From assembly GCF_001661495.1 (NCBI RefSeq), contig NZ_BDDT01000018.1:1-64000 (forward strand): a stretch of 64,000 nt of DNA, in the 5' to 3' direction. The number at the start of each line of letters is the position of its first letter. Position 1 is the first letter of the stretch. The translations under genes and the position numbers were made by a program. Of the stretch, positions 26,882 through 35,626 are shown piece after piece. The notes beneath the pieces were generated by a model that was not told the DNA's origin, ran no database searches, and saw only the letters and a list, made by a program, of their open reading frames with translations. The DNA comes from Pseudoalteromonas prydzensis. GTDB taxonomy: Bacteria > Pseudomonadota > Gammaproteobacteria > Enterobacterales > Alteromonadaceae.

Positions 26882-26891
26882 GGAGCAAAGC

Positions 26892-27371
26892 ATGAACACC
26901 ATTAATCCATTACAAGCTGGCGATAAAGCACCTGCTTTTAGTTTACAAAACCAAGATGGCGAAACCATTAGTCTTGAAGAGTTATTAAAAGAACAACAAG
27001 TATTAGTGTACTTTTATCCAAAAGCTTCAACGCCAGGTTGCACAGTACAAGCTGAAAACCTACGCGACGAAAAAGACGTATTAGCTCAGCTTAATACGCG
27101 TGTGGTTGGTATCAGTCCTGATCCAGTAAAAAGATTAAAGAACTTTGAAACTAAAAAAGAACTTAATTTTGACCTGCTTTCAGACGAAGACCATGCTATT
27201 GCTGAAGCATTTGGTGTATGGGGCCACAAAAAATTTATGGGCAAAGAATACGATGGCATTCATCGTTTAAGTTTTCTAATCGGTCAAGACGGTACAATTA
27301 AGCACTTTTTCGACAAATTTAAAACCAAAGATCATCATCAAGTGGTGTTGGATTATTTGACTAAAGATTAA
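26892..27371 (+). CDS. bcp: Thioredoxin-dependent peroxiredoxin Bcp
   Basis: The start is the ATG at 26,892 with AAGGAG eight bases upstream; a longer frame that begins inside gcvR is an artefact. The 159-residue product reduces peroxides. The peroxidatic cysteine is in KASTPGCTVQAENLRD (about residue 46). E. coli Bcp has a second, resolving cysteine five residues later (TVQACGLRD), which is replaced here by AEN, so this enzyme is probably of the one-cysteine type. The GVWGHKKFMGKEYDGIHR stretch is conserved. Confidence 0.95.
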   Translation: MNTINPLQAGDKAPAFSLQNQDGETISLEELLKEQQVLVYFYPKASTPGCTVQAENLRDEKDVLAQLNTRVVGISPDPVKRLKNFETKKELNFDLLSDEDHAIAEAFGVWGHKKFMGKEYDGIHRLSFLIGQDGTIKHFFDKFKTKDHHQVVLDYLTKD

Positions 27372-27394
27372 GCCGTAAGCCGTAAAAATATACA

Positions 27395-27425
27395 AAAGCG
27401 TTGCCAATGTGCAACGCTTTTTTGT
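27395..27425 (+). terminator. Terminator after gcvR-bcp
   Basis: AAAGCGTTGC (27,395-27,404) and GCAACGCTTT (27,411-27,420) form a perfect 10-bp stem followed by TTTG. Confidence 0.93.
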
Positions 27426-27529
27426 TGGCAGAATTAACAGTAATATTCAAGGCACTGAGTTGCCACTGCACTGGCGGTTCAGCTCACAATCTTCTTTAAA
27501 ATTATATCTGTGCTGATAGCGCTATCCTT

Positions 27530-28801
27530 TTATATTGGCTCAACAAACAAGTCCGCAATAATTTTCATAGCCAACGATAAAGCGGGATCATTTCCATGCA
27601 CATCTCGATCAGCTGGACTTATCATAATATTCGGTTCGAAGTCTTCCCGAAAGGTATTATTTACATGATATAAACGCTCAAACCCGAGCTCTAGCCAAGT
27701 GTCACTCTTAGCTAATTTAACCGTTTTTATACCCCCTAATAAATCTGCCATAGGTGCACCAATGACATTTACGGCGCCAATTGCATCCAAGCCAATAGTC
27801 ATTCCTTCTCCCATACTGCCAGTCCAATGACCAGCTAAGACTACAAATGGCTTAGCGTAGCGTGGTTTATTAGGATAAACATAGGCTTTTTCCATGTTAG
27901 CATCTTTGTATGAACTACCTGCTTCTTGTGTTTGGTATAATTGATAAGCGGTTTTTGAGTCCACAAAATGACCTAAAATTGGCTCTGCCACACTTGTATT
28001 GCCTCCGCTTGGCGTGTTCCTTAGATCTATGATCAACGCTTTAGTATTAGACAGTCCAGTGATTGCCTGTTTAAAATCCTTAACAGTATTGCCATTACCT
28101 AATGAGTTGTTAAATCGAATATAGCCAATGCCATCAAGTTCCATGTAAGTAACTGTAGGACCCTTTTTCATCGCATTGATTGAATCGTAGCTTGGCGCTA
28201 ATTGGTAGGTTTCGATCTTATCGTGTTCCTGCAAACTGATAGTACGTTTACTATTTCTGTAGCCACCTAAACTAACATTGATCCCAAAATTTATTTGAGC
28301 CAGCGAGAGCTGCTCAAACTTTTTCCCAAATACTTTTTCAATTGCTTGTTTTGCAGGAACGCTTTCAATGGTTAATATTTCAGCGCCAGGACGGATACCG
28401 GCAATATCTGCTGCTGAATTACTTTTAATATCTTCAACAAAAAACTTATTGCCCTTATAAATTGCTCTAATATCCGATCCTGTCGGATACACACTAAAGT
28501 CATTCTCATTATAAGGGCCAAGGTTTAGGTGAGGGTCGTGAAAGTGACGTAAAAACATTTGCATTTCATCTGCAAATTCTTGCTTGTTGGTAGTGCCAAT
28601 CGCCCTCACTTCAAACTCGCTAAAAAGCTGTTGAACGTTAAATTCTGGGCGTCCTAAGTATGCATACTGTTGCTTGAGAACTCCTTCAAGCTCCTCCCAA
28701 GCATCCCTAGAATCAAACTGCTCTTTTGTCATTATTTTAAAACTGCTTACTAAGATGATGCTTGCTAATAAAACAAATAAAATTTTTATTTTTATTTTCA
28801 T
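27530..28801 (-). CDS. S41-family (C-terminal processing) peptidase
   Basis: The start is set at the ATG at 28,801, preceded by AAGGATAAAA, giving 423 residues that begin with MKIKIKILFVLLASIILVSSF, a signal or anchor segment. A PDZ-like region (about 120-190, SAADIAGIRPGAEILTIE) precedes the catalytic domain. The nucleophile serine is in GHWTGSMGEGMTIGL and the oxyanion region in DLRNTPSGGN. The catalytic lysine of Ctp-type proteases is not evident, so it more likely belongs to the tricorn-like or tail-specific subset. It acts in the periplasm. No operon partner. Confidence 0.86.
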   Translation of the reverse strand: MKIKIKILFVLLASIILVSSFKIMTKEQFDSRDAWEELEGVLKQQYAYLGRPEFNVQQLFSEFEVRAIGTTNKQEFADEMQMFLRHFHDPHLNLGPYNENDFSVYPTGSDIRAIYKGNKFFVEDIKSNSAADIAGIRPGAEILTIESVPAKQAIEKVFGKKFEQLSLAQINFGINVSLGGYRNSKRTISLQEHDKIETYQLAPSYDSINAMKKGPTVTYMELDGIGYIRFNNSLGNGNTVKDFKQAITGLSNTKALIIDLRNTPSGGNTSVAEPILGHFVDSKTAYQLYQTQEAGSSYKDANMEKAYVYPNKPRYAKPFVVLAGHWTGSMGEGMTIGLDAIGAVNVIGAPMADLLGGIKTVKLAKSDTWLELGFERLYHVNNTFREDFEPNIMISPADRDVHGNDPALSLAMKIIADLFVEPI

Positions 28802-28958
28802 TTTTATCCTTATAGTTTTATTCAATCTAACAATAGCGTTCAGGTACTCCAAAGCGACATACAGCCCGTTTCGTTAAAATATAACAGACACAAAAAAGAG
28901 TTAAGTGAGTGATAACCACTCTATAGCTGAAATTGCAAAATATCTAACCAAGCCAAGA

Positions 28959-29222
28959 TTATTCGCCCAATGCTTTGTAAGGTCCCTCCAAATCCTCTTT
29001 TGCTCGCTCAATTGCTGCTTTAATAGTCGCCTTAGCTTGTGGACTATTTTTCCAACACGTAGTTCGAAGCATAGCAGCGACCATTTCTGCTATCTCATCC
29101 ACCTGATAGGTCGCCAAGTCAGCAAAATTATCGATACCAATTTCTTCAAACCTTTTTATCACAGTCGGACCAACACCTTTTACGGCCAAAAGTGCTTTTC
29201 TCTGTGATTCAGAAAACGCCAT
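28959..29222 (-). CDS. Small helix-hairpin-helix protein
   Basis: This 87-residue protein contains a helix-hairpin-helix (KGVGPTVIKRFEEIGIDNFADLATY, about residues 15-40), a motif that binds DNA backbone or packs against partners. AAGGA precedes its ATG. The C-terminal half is helical and charged. I do not know a specific function. It converges with nothing and stands alone between the S41 gene and the methyltransferase. Confidence 0.72.
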   Translation of the reverse strand: MAFSESQRKALLAVKGVGPTVIKRFEEIGIDNFADLATYQVDEIAEMVAAMLRTTCWKNSPQAKATIKAAIERAKEDLEGPYKALGE

Positions 29223-29552
29223 AAATTTTCCTTATTAGCATAAATCGATGCGCTTAATCAGCAAATGTACCCTTTTTTCTAGATTGTTGCCAACGTATAT
29301 TTGCCCACTTTTTTAAAGCGCATGTTATTGTGCAATTTGTTTATAGATAGTTTCTATTATGCATAAAGAGCTTATAGATCAAAGAAATGCTTTATTTTAG
29401 CTCACGAGCGACTACGTTGTTGGGTAAGCAAAGTCAGTCGATAAATAATGATTGGTAACGTGGGGAAACATAGCCACTGACTGTGTCGACATTTGGCTTA
29501 TGCAAGCGCTAGGTAGCCTGTACCCAGCGTATCTTTATGAGTAATTTCTGGT
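29223..29552. other. 330-bp intergenic region, nothing recognised
   Basis: No gene, clear hairpin or repeat was found. It should contain the promoter for the helix-hairpin-helix gene near its left edge. Confidence 0.5.
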
Positions 29553-30311
29553 TTAAATTTTTACGCACACAAAAATGGCATTGCCTGATTTTTCAGCCCA
29601 TGGGGTTATTTTTTCGTAGTCATGTTCAAACACATGTATTGCAAAATAAGGTTTTAGGGCTTCTTTTAACTGGGCAAAACTAACAGCGACCATTGGGTGG
29701 TCGTCGTGCCATATGAGTGTTTCATCTGCTGTTGCTTTATTTATACTGAGCTTTAATGACTGCTGTTCGCCACTGCCACTGTAATGCCAGCCAGAGCGGA
29801 ATGTGAATAAGCTGCCCGCGTTTTCAGCGCTATGCTCTACAAATGACTCGTTATCGATGTGATTTTTATCAACAACGTTAAAGCAAAATACGCCACCAGC
29901 TCTTAAAGCATTGTGCACACTTACAATACACTCTTTTAATTTGTTGATGCCATCACAGTAATGAATTGAATACAAAAAGCAGGTAATTAAATCCACTTGC
30001 TCAGTGACCACAAACTCACTCATATTTTGCAATGAAAATTGCGCTTCTGGGCAGCGAATGACAGCCCTATCTAGCATAGGTTGATTTATATCCAAGCCAC
30101 TACTTTGATAACCGTTATCAATAAAATGACGTACATGCGGGCCCGTTCCACACGCTAAATCAAGGTGGGTATTTCCGCTATTACCGAAAATCTGCTGTAG
30201 CCTGTGAATAAAATAGCTTTGGGCTTGATAATCTATATCTGCGCACATTAAGTCATAGTGATCAGAAAGGTCTGTGTATAGCGCGTTCGCGGACATATTA
30301 GGCCTAATCAT
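29553..30311 (-). CDS. SAM-dependent class I methyltransferase
   Basis: This protein of up to 252 residues has a Rossmann-type methyltransferase domain: motif I HLDLACGTGPHVRHF near residue 49, SSGLDINQPMLDRA as motif II, and VDLITCFLYSIHY as motif IV. The target is unknown. The first ATG lacks a good ribosome site; the ATG at 30,296 (MSANALYTDLSDHYD) has AGG six bases ahead and may be the true start. It stands alone; the queE gene lies upstream on the same strand across a 146-base gap. Confidence 0.82.
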   Translation of the reverse strand: MIRPNMSANALYTDLSDHYDLMCADIDYQAQSYFIHRLQQIFGNSGNTHLDLACGTGPHVRHFIDNGYQSSGLDINQPMLDRAVIRCPEAQFSLQNMSEFVVTEQVDLITCFLYSIHYCDGINKLKECIVSVHNALRAGGVFCFNVVDKNHIDNESFVEHSAENAGSLFTFRSGWHYSGSGEQQSLKLSINKATADETLIWHDDHPMVAVSFAQLKEALKPYFAIHVFEHDYEKITPWAEKSGNAIFVCVKI

Positions 30312-30457
30312 TTGTAGGAGGGTACGTTAAGCCGCGCATAATAAACTAATTATCACCATTAACGAAGCTGATTGAACGAAAAGAGATTTGTTGGGTTTCG
30401 TTTCACTTAACCCAACGTTTATTGTAAACATTAACTTAAAGCTTACCGCTCGCAGCT

Positions 30458-31123
30458 TTAGTTTATCCCTAAATATTTATGGACTTGCACTGATAAGCGC
30501 CAGTTTTTCTCGATGCACGTTTCAATTGCCAGCTTAGTGGCAGAGATTTTTTGGCTAATTGGTTGCAGGTAAACAAGTTTTGGGCTTACACCAGTTTTAA
30601 CGAACAAGGCTTCAAGCTCTTCTACATGTTTTTGCATGGCGATTGGGTGCTTGATCTCATCAGCACGTTGCATGGCAGAAGTAAGTACTTCATAACCACC
30701 GCGCATATTGATTTTTGGCGATACCGTGACCCAAGTTTGTGCTGGCGCTAAAATCTCAAAGGTGCCACTGGTTTCTATTTGCGTGGTGTAGCCGTTGGCA
30801 TGGAGTAGTTCACAAACAGGGTTTAAATCGTACATGCAAGGCTCACCACCGGTGATCACCACATGCTTTGCGCGATAAGCGCGATCTGCAAACAAGTTAA
30901 GTATTTGCTCAGCCGATGCGTCAGCCCAGTGATCTGAATCAGCTTTTTTCTCTACCGTGTCATCAAGTGATACTTTATACACGTCATCCACTTCCCACGT
31001 TTGCTTAGTGTCACACCAAGCACAACCGACAGGACAGCCTTGTAAACGTAAAAATATTGCAGGCGTGCCAGTAAAGCTCGCTTCGCCTTGAATGGTTTCA
31101 AATATTTCATTAATTTTGTACAA
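30458..31123 (-). CDS. queE: 7-carboxy-7-deazaguanine synthase QueE
   Basis: QueE is the radical-SAM enzyme that contracts carboxy-tetrahydropterin on the way to preQ0 and queuosine. The 221-residue protein carries NEIFETIQGEASFTGTPAIF, then the iron-sulphur cysteines in CPVGCAWCDTKQTW (CX3CX2C, about residues 30-37) and VVITGGEPCMYDL. It faces away from queC, with which it shares the pathway, across a 172-base gap that holds at least the queC promoter. Confidence 0.95.
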   Translation of the reverse strand: MYKINEIFETIQGEASFTGTPAIFLRLQGCPVGCAWCDTKQTWEVDDVYKVSLDDTVEKKADSDHWADASAEQILNLFADRAYRAKHVVITGGEPCMYDLNPVCELLHANGYTTQIETSGTFEILAPAQTWVTVSPKINMRGGYEVLTSAMQRADEIKHPIAMQKHVEELEALFVKTGVSPKLVYLQPISQKISATKLAIETCIEKNWRLSVQVHKYLGIN

Positions 31124-31219
31124 AAGTATCTCACTTACTACTTGGCATTAATTATGAGCGTCATTAATTATTGAGCATGAAGAAAGCCAATTTGAAAAAT
31201 CAAAAATCACGGTCAAAAA

Positions 31220-31248
31220 TTGTTATTTATGCTCCAGCCGTGTAGTAT
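31220..31248 (+). promoter_or_regulatory. Probable sigma-70 promoter of queC
   Basis: TTGTTA at 31,220-31,225 and TAGTAT at 31,243-31,248 are separated by exactly 17 bp, about 48 bp before the queC start. No preQ1 riboswitch could be recognised in the leader. Confidence 0.6.
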
Positions 31249-31295
31249 ATCGCGCCCTGATATAAACCTCTATTAAAACTAAGAGCAAAACAGTT

Positions 31296-31952
31296 ATGAC
31301 GCAAAAAGTAGTTGTGATTTATTCCGGCGGTATGGACTCATTTACCGTATTAAATAAAGCCCTGCAGCAAGGCCATGAAGTGTATGCCCTGTCATTTGAC
31401 TATGGTCAGCGTCATGTAAAAGAGCTTAAAGTTGCAGCGAGTGTCTGTGAAAAGCTCGGTGTATCACATAAAATTGTCGATATTTCTGCGATCAACCAAT
31501 TGATCGGAGGCTCATCTTTAACTGACGATATCGATGTACCTGAAGGCCATTACGAAGCTGAAAACATGAAAAGTACGATTGTCCCTAATCGCAACATGAT
31601 TTTACTATCACTGGCTGTAGGTTATGCGGTATCACTCAAAGCTAGCCAAGTATACTACGGCGCGCATTCTGGCGATCATGCTATTTATCCTGACTGTCGC
31701 CCTGAGTTCGTCCAAAAAATGGATGATGTTTGTCGTATTGCAAATTACGATGCGGTAGAAATTTTCAGCCCATACCTAAATGATACAAAAATCGATATCT
31801 TAACTGATGGTATAAAAATGGGCTTAGATTATAGCCAAACTTGGACCTGTTATAATGGCCGTGAAAAAGCCTGTGGTAAGTGTGGTGCTTGCCAAGAACG
31901 CTTGGAAGCGTTTAGCCTGAATAATATAACCGACCCTATCGAATACGAATAA
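31296..31952 (+). CDS. queC: 7-cyano-7-deazaguanine synthase QueC
   Basis: QueC turns carboxy-deazaguanine into preQ0 using ATP and ammonia. The 218-residue protein has the PP-loop [11 protein letters not shown] at residues 5-15, the [14 protein letters not shown] region, [12 protein letters not shown], and the zinc-binding cysteines in [19 protein letters not shown] near the C-terminus. It is divergent from queE and ends at a strong terminator. Confidence 0.97.
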   Translation: MTQKVVVIYSGGMDSFTVLNKALQQGHEVYALSFDYGQRHVKELKVAASVCEKLGVSHKIVDISAINQLIGGSSLTDDIDVPEGHYEAENMKSTIVPNRNMILLSLAVGYAVSLKASQVYYGAHSGDHAIYPDCRPEFVQKMDDVCRIANYDAVEIFSPYLNDTKIDILTDGIKMGLDYSQTWTCYNGREKACGKCGACQERLEAFSLNNITDPIEYE

Positions 31953-31957
31953 ACACT

Positions 31958-31988
31958 AAAAAGGCTATCATCTCGATAGCCTTTTTTC
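31958..31988 (+). terminator. Terminator after queC
   Basis: AAAAGGCTATC and GATAGCCTTTT form an 11-bp stem with a 5-base loop followed by T. The A-run on the left suggests it may also serve the opposing gene at 32,013. Confidence 0.92.
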
Positions 31989-32012
31989 GTATTACTGCTC
32001 ATTGCACACCAT

Positions 32013-32462
32013 TCACAACCAACGCTTTACCTGTAATTTATAATCACTATAGGCTTTGCCAAATATTTTCTGTAACTCCCGCTCTTCGGGGATAATTTGA
32101 AACCAAGTTAAATAACCAATAAACGCAATGACGCACAACAGCGCCCACAACGATGCTAACCACACACCCCACGCTGCAAGTATAAAAGCAAAACCTAGAT
32201 ACATTGGATTACGAGAGAATCTATAAATACCTGTCGTCACTAATTCTGATGCTTGTTCTGGTTTTCTTGGATTTACAGTGGTCTTCGCTAAGCGAAAACT
32301 AACCACTCCAGCAATACAAAATACACAGCCTATAGCCAGTAAAATGGTCGCGGCATAAAAAATAAAAGCGGTAAAATCAATTACGCTATAATGAGCAATG
32401 ACTGCCATAACGATAGCAAAAAAGACGACGACTATAATCGGAGGAATTTTATTATTTAGCAT
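32013..32462 (-). CDS. Isoprenylcysteine-carboxyl-methyltransferase-like membrane protein
   Basis: This 149-residue membrane protein has about four spans and the family's conserved C-terminal part: FSRNPMYLGFAFILAAWG near residue 83 and the ending IIPEERELQKIFGKAYSDYKL (a 20-residue core of it), which matches ICMT/PEMT-type methyltransferases that bind SAM in the membrane. The substrate in bacteria is unknown. It stands alone, convergent with queC. Confidence 0.83.
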   Translation of the reverse strand: MLNNKIPPIIVVVFFAIVMAVIAHYSVIDFTAFIFYAATILLAIGCVFCIAGVVSFRLAKTTVNPRKPEQASELVTTGIYRFSRNPMYLGFAFILAAWGVWLASLWALLCVIAFIGYLTWFQIIPEERELQKIFGKAYSDYKLQVKRWL

Positions 32463-32662
32463 ACTAACTCACTGTCATTGTTGTATTTAATTTTTTATAA
32501 ACACATATTTAGATGTTCTTATTAAACACTCATCACACTGTATCACTAATGAATATTTTGCCAAGACTAATATTACGACAAATAAAGTTACAATTGTCAG
32601 CTTCATCATTGAGAGATTGTGGTTATACTTTAATCATTAACTAAAAAGGATAAGGGAATAAA

Positions 32663-32905
32663 ATGTCAGGAACAACAATGGTAGTGATGATTGTATTTAT
32701 CTCTGTTGGGTTTGGGGTAATGTACGATATGTATAAAAAACATTTAGAATTCAAGCACCGCACTCTCACTGATAATAAAGAATCAAATAACCAAATTGCA
32801 GCAGTAACAGCAGAAATGTTGGCACTAAAAGAGCGAGTACAAACACTCGAAGCCATCGTTACCGATCAAAGTTATAGCGTAAAACAAGAGATCAATAAGC
32901 TGTAA
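32663..32905 (+). CDS. PspB-like small membrane protein with coiled coil
   Basis: This 80-residue protein has one membrane span (VVMIVFISVGFGVMYDMY, about residues 6-23) and a predicted coiled-coil tail (TAEMLALKERVQTLEAIV, about 48-65), the plan of phage-shock protein B. A ribosome site AAGGATAAGGG precedes the ATG. No pspA or pspC is nearby, so the stress-sensing role of PspB is not supported. It may be an orphan relative. Confidence 0.7.
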   Translation: MSGTTMVVMIVFISVGFGVMYDMYKKHLEFKHRTLTDNKESNNQIAAVTAEMLALKERVQTLEAIVTDQSYSVKQEINKL

Positions 32906-32917
32906 ACAGCCTACTCT

Positions 32918-33937
32918 TCACAAGGCTTGTAAGAAATCCGAATACAGGTGCGCGTTTTCGGGCTTTTCAATGCCGTGAGCAGCTAAAAAACCGTTTATTG
33001 CTTGCCCACAACCTTGTGGTGCGCGGCGACTATCAATCTCAAAATTTAGCTGCGCAGCATGCTGCTTACCACGTGCACATAATTGCAAAGCCTGTTGCGA
33101 ACGCAGCAAAATACTCAATGCGCCCACTTGCTCAGCAATAACCTGTTTGCTAAAACGGGCATAGCCTGCGTATTTAAACTGCTCACTCACATAGTCATTA
33201 CTAATTGCGATCAGCGCGTTGATCAAGCCATGCAAAAAAGCATTTTCAGATTTATCAACAGCTAAAAAAGCCACTGTTTTTAGGTTAAACTCGCTTAGCT
33301 GGCAATCACGGCAATTGAGTCGCAATGTATAAAGCATTTGCTCATCAGCTATTTTTTGTTGTGCAATTAAAGTCAATGAAGCTTGCGCAAATGAACATCT
33401 CGCAAGCAATTTTGTGATGCTTTGCGGCTGATTATTAACAACTATGGTTAATTGCGGGTTTTGCGCTAAAAGTGGTAAATCATGGTGATTGTTAAACGGC
33501 GTACTGCTGCCCTGCTCACTTTTGAGCTGAAATAACTCTCTCACTTCGTGCTCACGGGCTATTTTTAACGCTAAAAAAGCAGTTTGGATCAATTCCGAGG
33601 TAGGTAAGTTCTCTTCCACGAACCAACGCCGACCAAATAATAACTTTTTTGCTTTAGTACAGCGGTAATTATCCGGACTAAGAATTGCCACTTGTAAGTA
33701 AATTTGTTCATCCTGCTTTGCGGCGAGCACTCGAAAGTGAGTTGAAAATTCAATATTATCAAGCGTTTCGTTGACACTTTGTAAGCTATGTTGATACCGC
33801 AAAAAATGTTGCGGAACCACCCAACTGGCGTTACTTAATTGCACAATCGGTGCATAAGCGATCGGCTGCTCACAGTTGTAGTGTAGCTCATTGTGAGTAT
33901 ATTTGACTGATGCAAAGTAATTGTTTTTATCTGACAT
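32918..33937 (-). CDS. Hypothetical protein, 339 residues
   Basis: I do not recognise this family. The product is soluble, without signal peptide or membrane span, and rich in Q, A and L. Cysteines occur at FSHFRV-distant sites such as CRDCQLSEF (a CX2C pair near 215) and NYRCTKAKKLLFGRRWF. It lies between the PspB-like gene (convergent) and trmK, with 87 bases to trmK's end. Coding is likely from the long open frame with normal residue use. Confidence 0.65.
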   Translation of the reverse strand: MSDKNNYFASVKYTHNELHYNCEQPIAYAPIVQLSNASWVVPQHFLRYQHSLQSVNETLDNIEFSTHFRVLAAKQDEQIYLQVAILSPDNYRCTKAKKLLFGRRWFVEENLPTSELIQTAFLALKIAREHEVRELFQLKSEQGSSTPFNNHHDLPLLAQNPQLTIVVNNQPQSITKLLARCSFAQASLTLIAQQKIADEQMLYTLRLNCRDCQLSEFNLKTVAFLAVDKSENAFLHGLINALIAISNDYVSEQFKYAGYARFSKQVIAEQVGALSILLRSQQALQLCARGKQHAAQLNFEIDSRRAPQGCGQAINGFLAAHGIEKPENAHLYSDFLQAL

Positions 33938-34024
33938 AACTAAACCAAGTAAACGCGCTAACGCGAAGCACTGAAGATGAGTTATTTACGCTGGAACGCT
34001 AGTCGATAGATCACAGTGCTGCGT

Positions 34025-34690
34025 TTAATTTATCACTATTTTTTGATAATCATCGAGTACTTGCTGAAAATAGCCTCGGTCTTTATTTAACATTCGCGTG
34101 TAATGGGCAAGCAATTGATGAAGATATCGCTGCGCCTGTGTATGTTGCCAGATTTCAGCACCCGCAGCAGTTAATGGCTGTTGGCTATTAAAACTAACTT
34201 GAATCACTTCATAAAACCGGTTGTTTTCTTGCACCAGTTGCTCTTTGATAAGGCCCAAACCTAACGCTTGTAAACCTTGGCGTAAGGCATAGGTATGATG
34301 CACTGGACACACAATAAAACTGAGTTGCTCACGAAGCTTTACTGGGCAATTAGCGATAATCTGTTGTACTAGCCTAAGCAGTAATTCCCCGCCAACTCCA
34401 GCGATAATTATCAGCTGTTTAGCAGCTGATGACAGCTCAATAGTGGCTACGTCTTGACATAATACTCGCCATTGGCAAGCTGCTGCTTGCTGGTCACTAA
34501 AGCGTATGAGCGTGTTTTTAAGTTCATCCATTAGCGCAGGCACTATATCGACAAAATTTATTTGTTTGGCAGCACCTCGCTTCAGAAGTGCCATTCCAAG
34601 CTGACCATGATCACAACAACAATCCCAAATGACATCATACGGCGTGTTGATCAAATTATCGATGGCGCTAAGGCGATTACTTAGTTTCAT
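34025..34690 (-). CDS. trmK: tRNA (adenine(22)-N1)-methyltransferase TrmK-like
   Basis: This 221-residue protein matches the TrmK family, which methylates A22 of tRNA. It starts KLSNRLSAIDNLI and has a SAM motif VIWDCCCDHGQLGMALL near residue 20, INFVDIVPALMDEL, and IIAGVGGELLLRLVQQII. The C-terminus is helical. It is the last gene of the MATE-uvrB-methyltransferase-trmK run, 6 bases after the previous gene. Confidence 0.85.
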   Translation of the reverse strand: MKLSNRLSAIDNLINTPYDVIWDCCCDHGQLGMALLKRGAAKQINFVDIVPALMDELKNTLIRFSDQQAAACQWRVLCQDVATIELSSAAKQLIIIAGVGGELLLRLVQQIIANCPVKLREQLSFIVCPVHHTYALRQGLQALGLGLIKEQLVQENNRFYEVIQVSFNSQQPLTAAGAEIWQHTQAQRYLHQLLAHYTRMLNKDRGYFQQVLDDYQKIVIN

Positions 34691-34696
34691 TTAAGG

Positions 34697-35626
34697 CTAA
34701 ACTTGAGCCGTTTTATAGATCAATGCTTTCAAACTTCTATCACTGTCTACTTCAATAAAACCATCCGTTGGCGCTAAGCGCTCTACAAATTCGATCGCGC
34801 CTTGGGTATGCTCAGCGATCAGTGCTATGAATGCGGCTTCACTTAACTCAGGGCTATTTGCACATAACAATAGTATGGTATTGTCGTTGAGCAATTCAGG
34901 TAAGCGGCGCAATACCTTTTGATAATCTTTAGTTAAAATGAAACTACCCTTTTGAAAACTTGGCGGGTCAACAATAATGACATCAAACGGCGCTGCTTTT
35001 TTCAGCTTCCCAAACGACTTTAAAATATCATGGGGTAAAAAGCTCACACCACGGTCAACCCCATTTAGTTGATGATTTTGTTTACCGGTGCGCAGTACCC
35101 CTTTATTCATATCCATATTGATCACGCTATCGGCACCGCCATGCATCGCAGCAATCGAAAAACCACAGGTATAGGAAAACAAATTCAATACTTTAGCGTG
35201 TTTACTATGAGCTTGCACAAATTCCCGACCACGGCGCATATCTGGGAATATTCCGGTATTTTGGCGGCTCATCAAATCAACTAAAAACTGGCAGTCGCCC
35301 TCTTTTACACTATGCGGGTTGGGCAGTTCACCATATAACAAGGTGTTTTCTGTTTGTTGCCCTGCACGCTGTTGAAAAACCAACGCGGTAACAGCATCAG
35401 CGGCATGTGTTTGTGACCATTCCCACAGTAACTGACTAAGCTGCTGTAGCTCACTCGCGGGAATTTCCTCATAAGAGATAACAAATAAACAAGGAGGATA
35501 AAAATCGATATTTAAATGACTTAACTGCTCAACACTGTGACCACGGCCATGAAACACACGACAAAGTTCATTGTCTGCTAAGGGCGCACTTTCAAGTGCC
35601 TTAATAAGGGGCGTAAATTTATGCAT
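34697..35626 (-). CDS. RlmI-like class I methyltransferase
   Basis: This 309-residue protein has the catalytic domain of the RlmI/RlmK rRNA methyltransferases: [21 protein letters not shown] as motif I near residue 145, [19 protein letters not shown], and the catalytic [13 protein letters not shown] motif IV near 219. The N-terminal 100 residues lack a PUA domain and are variable. It overlaps uvrB by 8 bases and precedes trmK by 6, so it is co-expressed. The RNA target is unproven. Confidence 0.82.
   Translation of the reverse strand: MHKFTPLIKALESAPLADNELCRVFHGRGHSVEQLSHLNIDFYPPCLFVISYEEIPASELQQLSQLLWEWSQTHAADAVTALVFQQRAGQQTENTLLYGELPNPHSVKEGDCQFLVDLMSRQNTGIFPDMRRGREFVQAHSKHAKVLNLFSYTCGFSIAAMHGGADSVINMDMNKGVLRTGKQNHQLNGVDRGVSFLPHDILKSFGKLKKAAPFDVIIVDPPSFQKGSFILTKDYQKVLRRLPELLNDNTILLLCANSPELSEAAFIALIAEHTQGAIEFVERLAPTDGFIEVDSDRSLKALIYKTAQV

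Noticed and set aside
31124-31295. preQ1 riboswitch ahead of queC or queE
   Set aside because: I could not find the small pseudoknot pattern of preQ1 aptamers; only a sigma-70-like promoter was clear.
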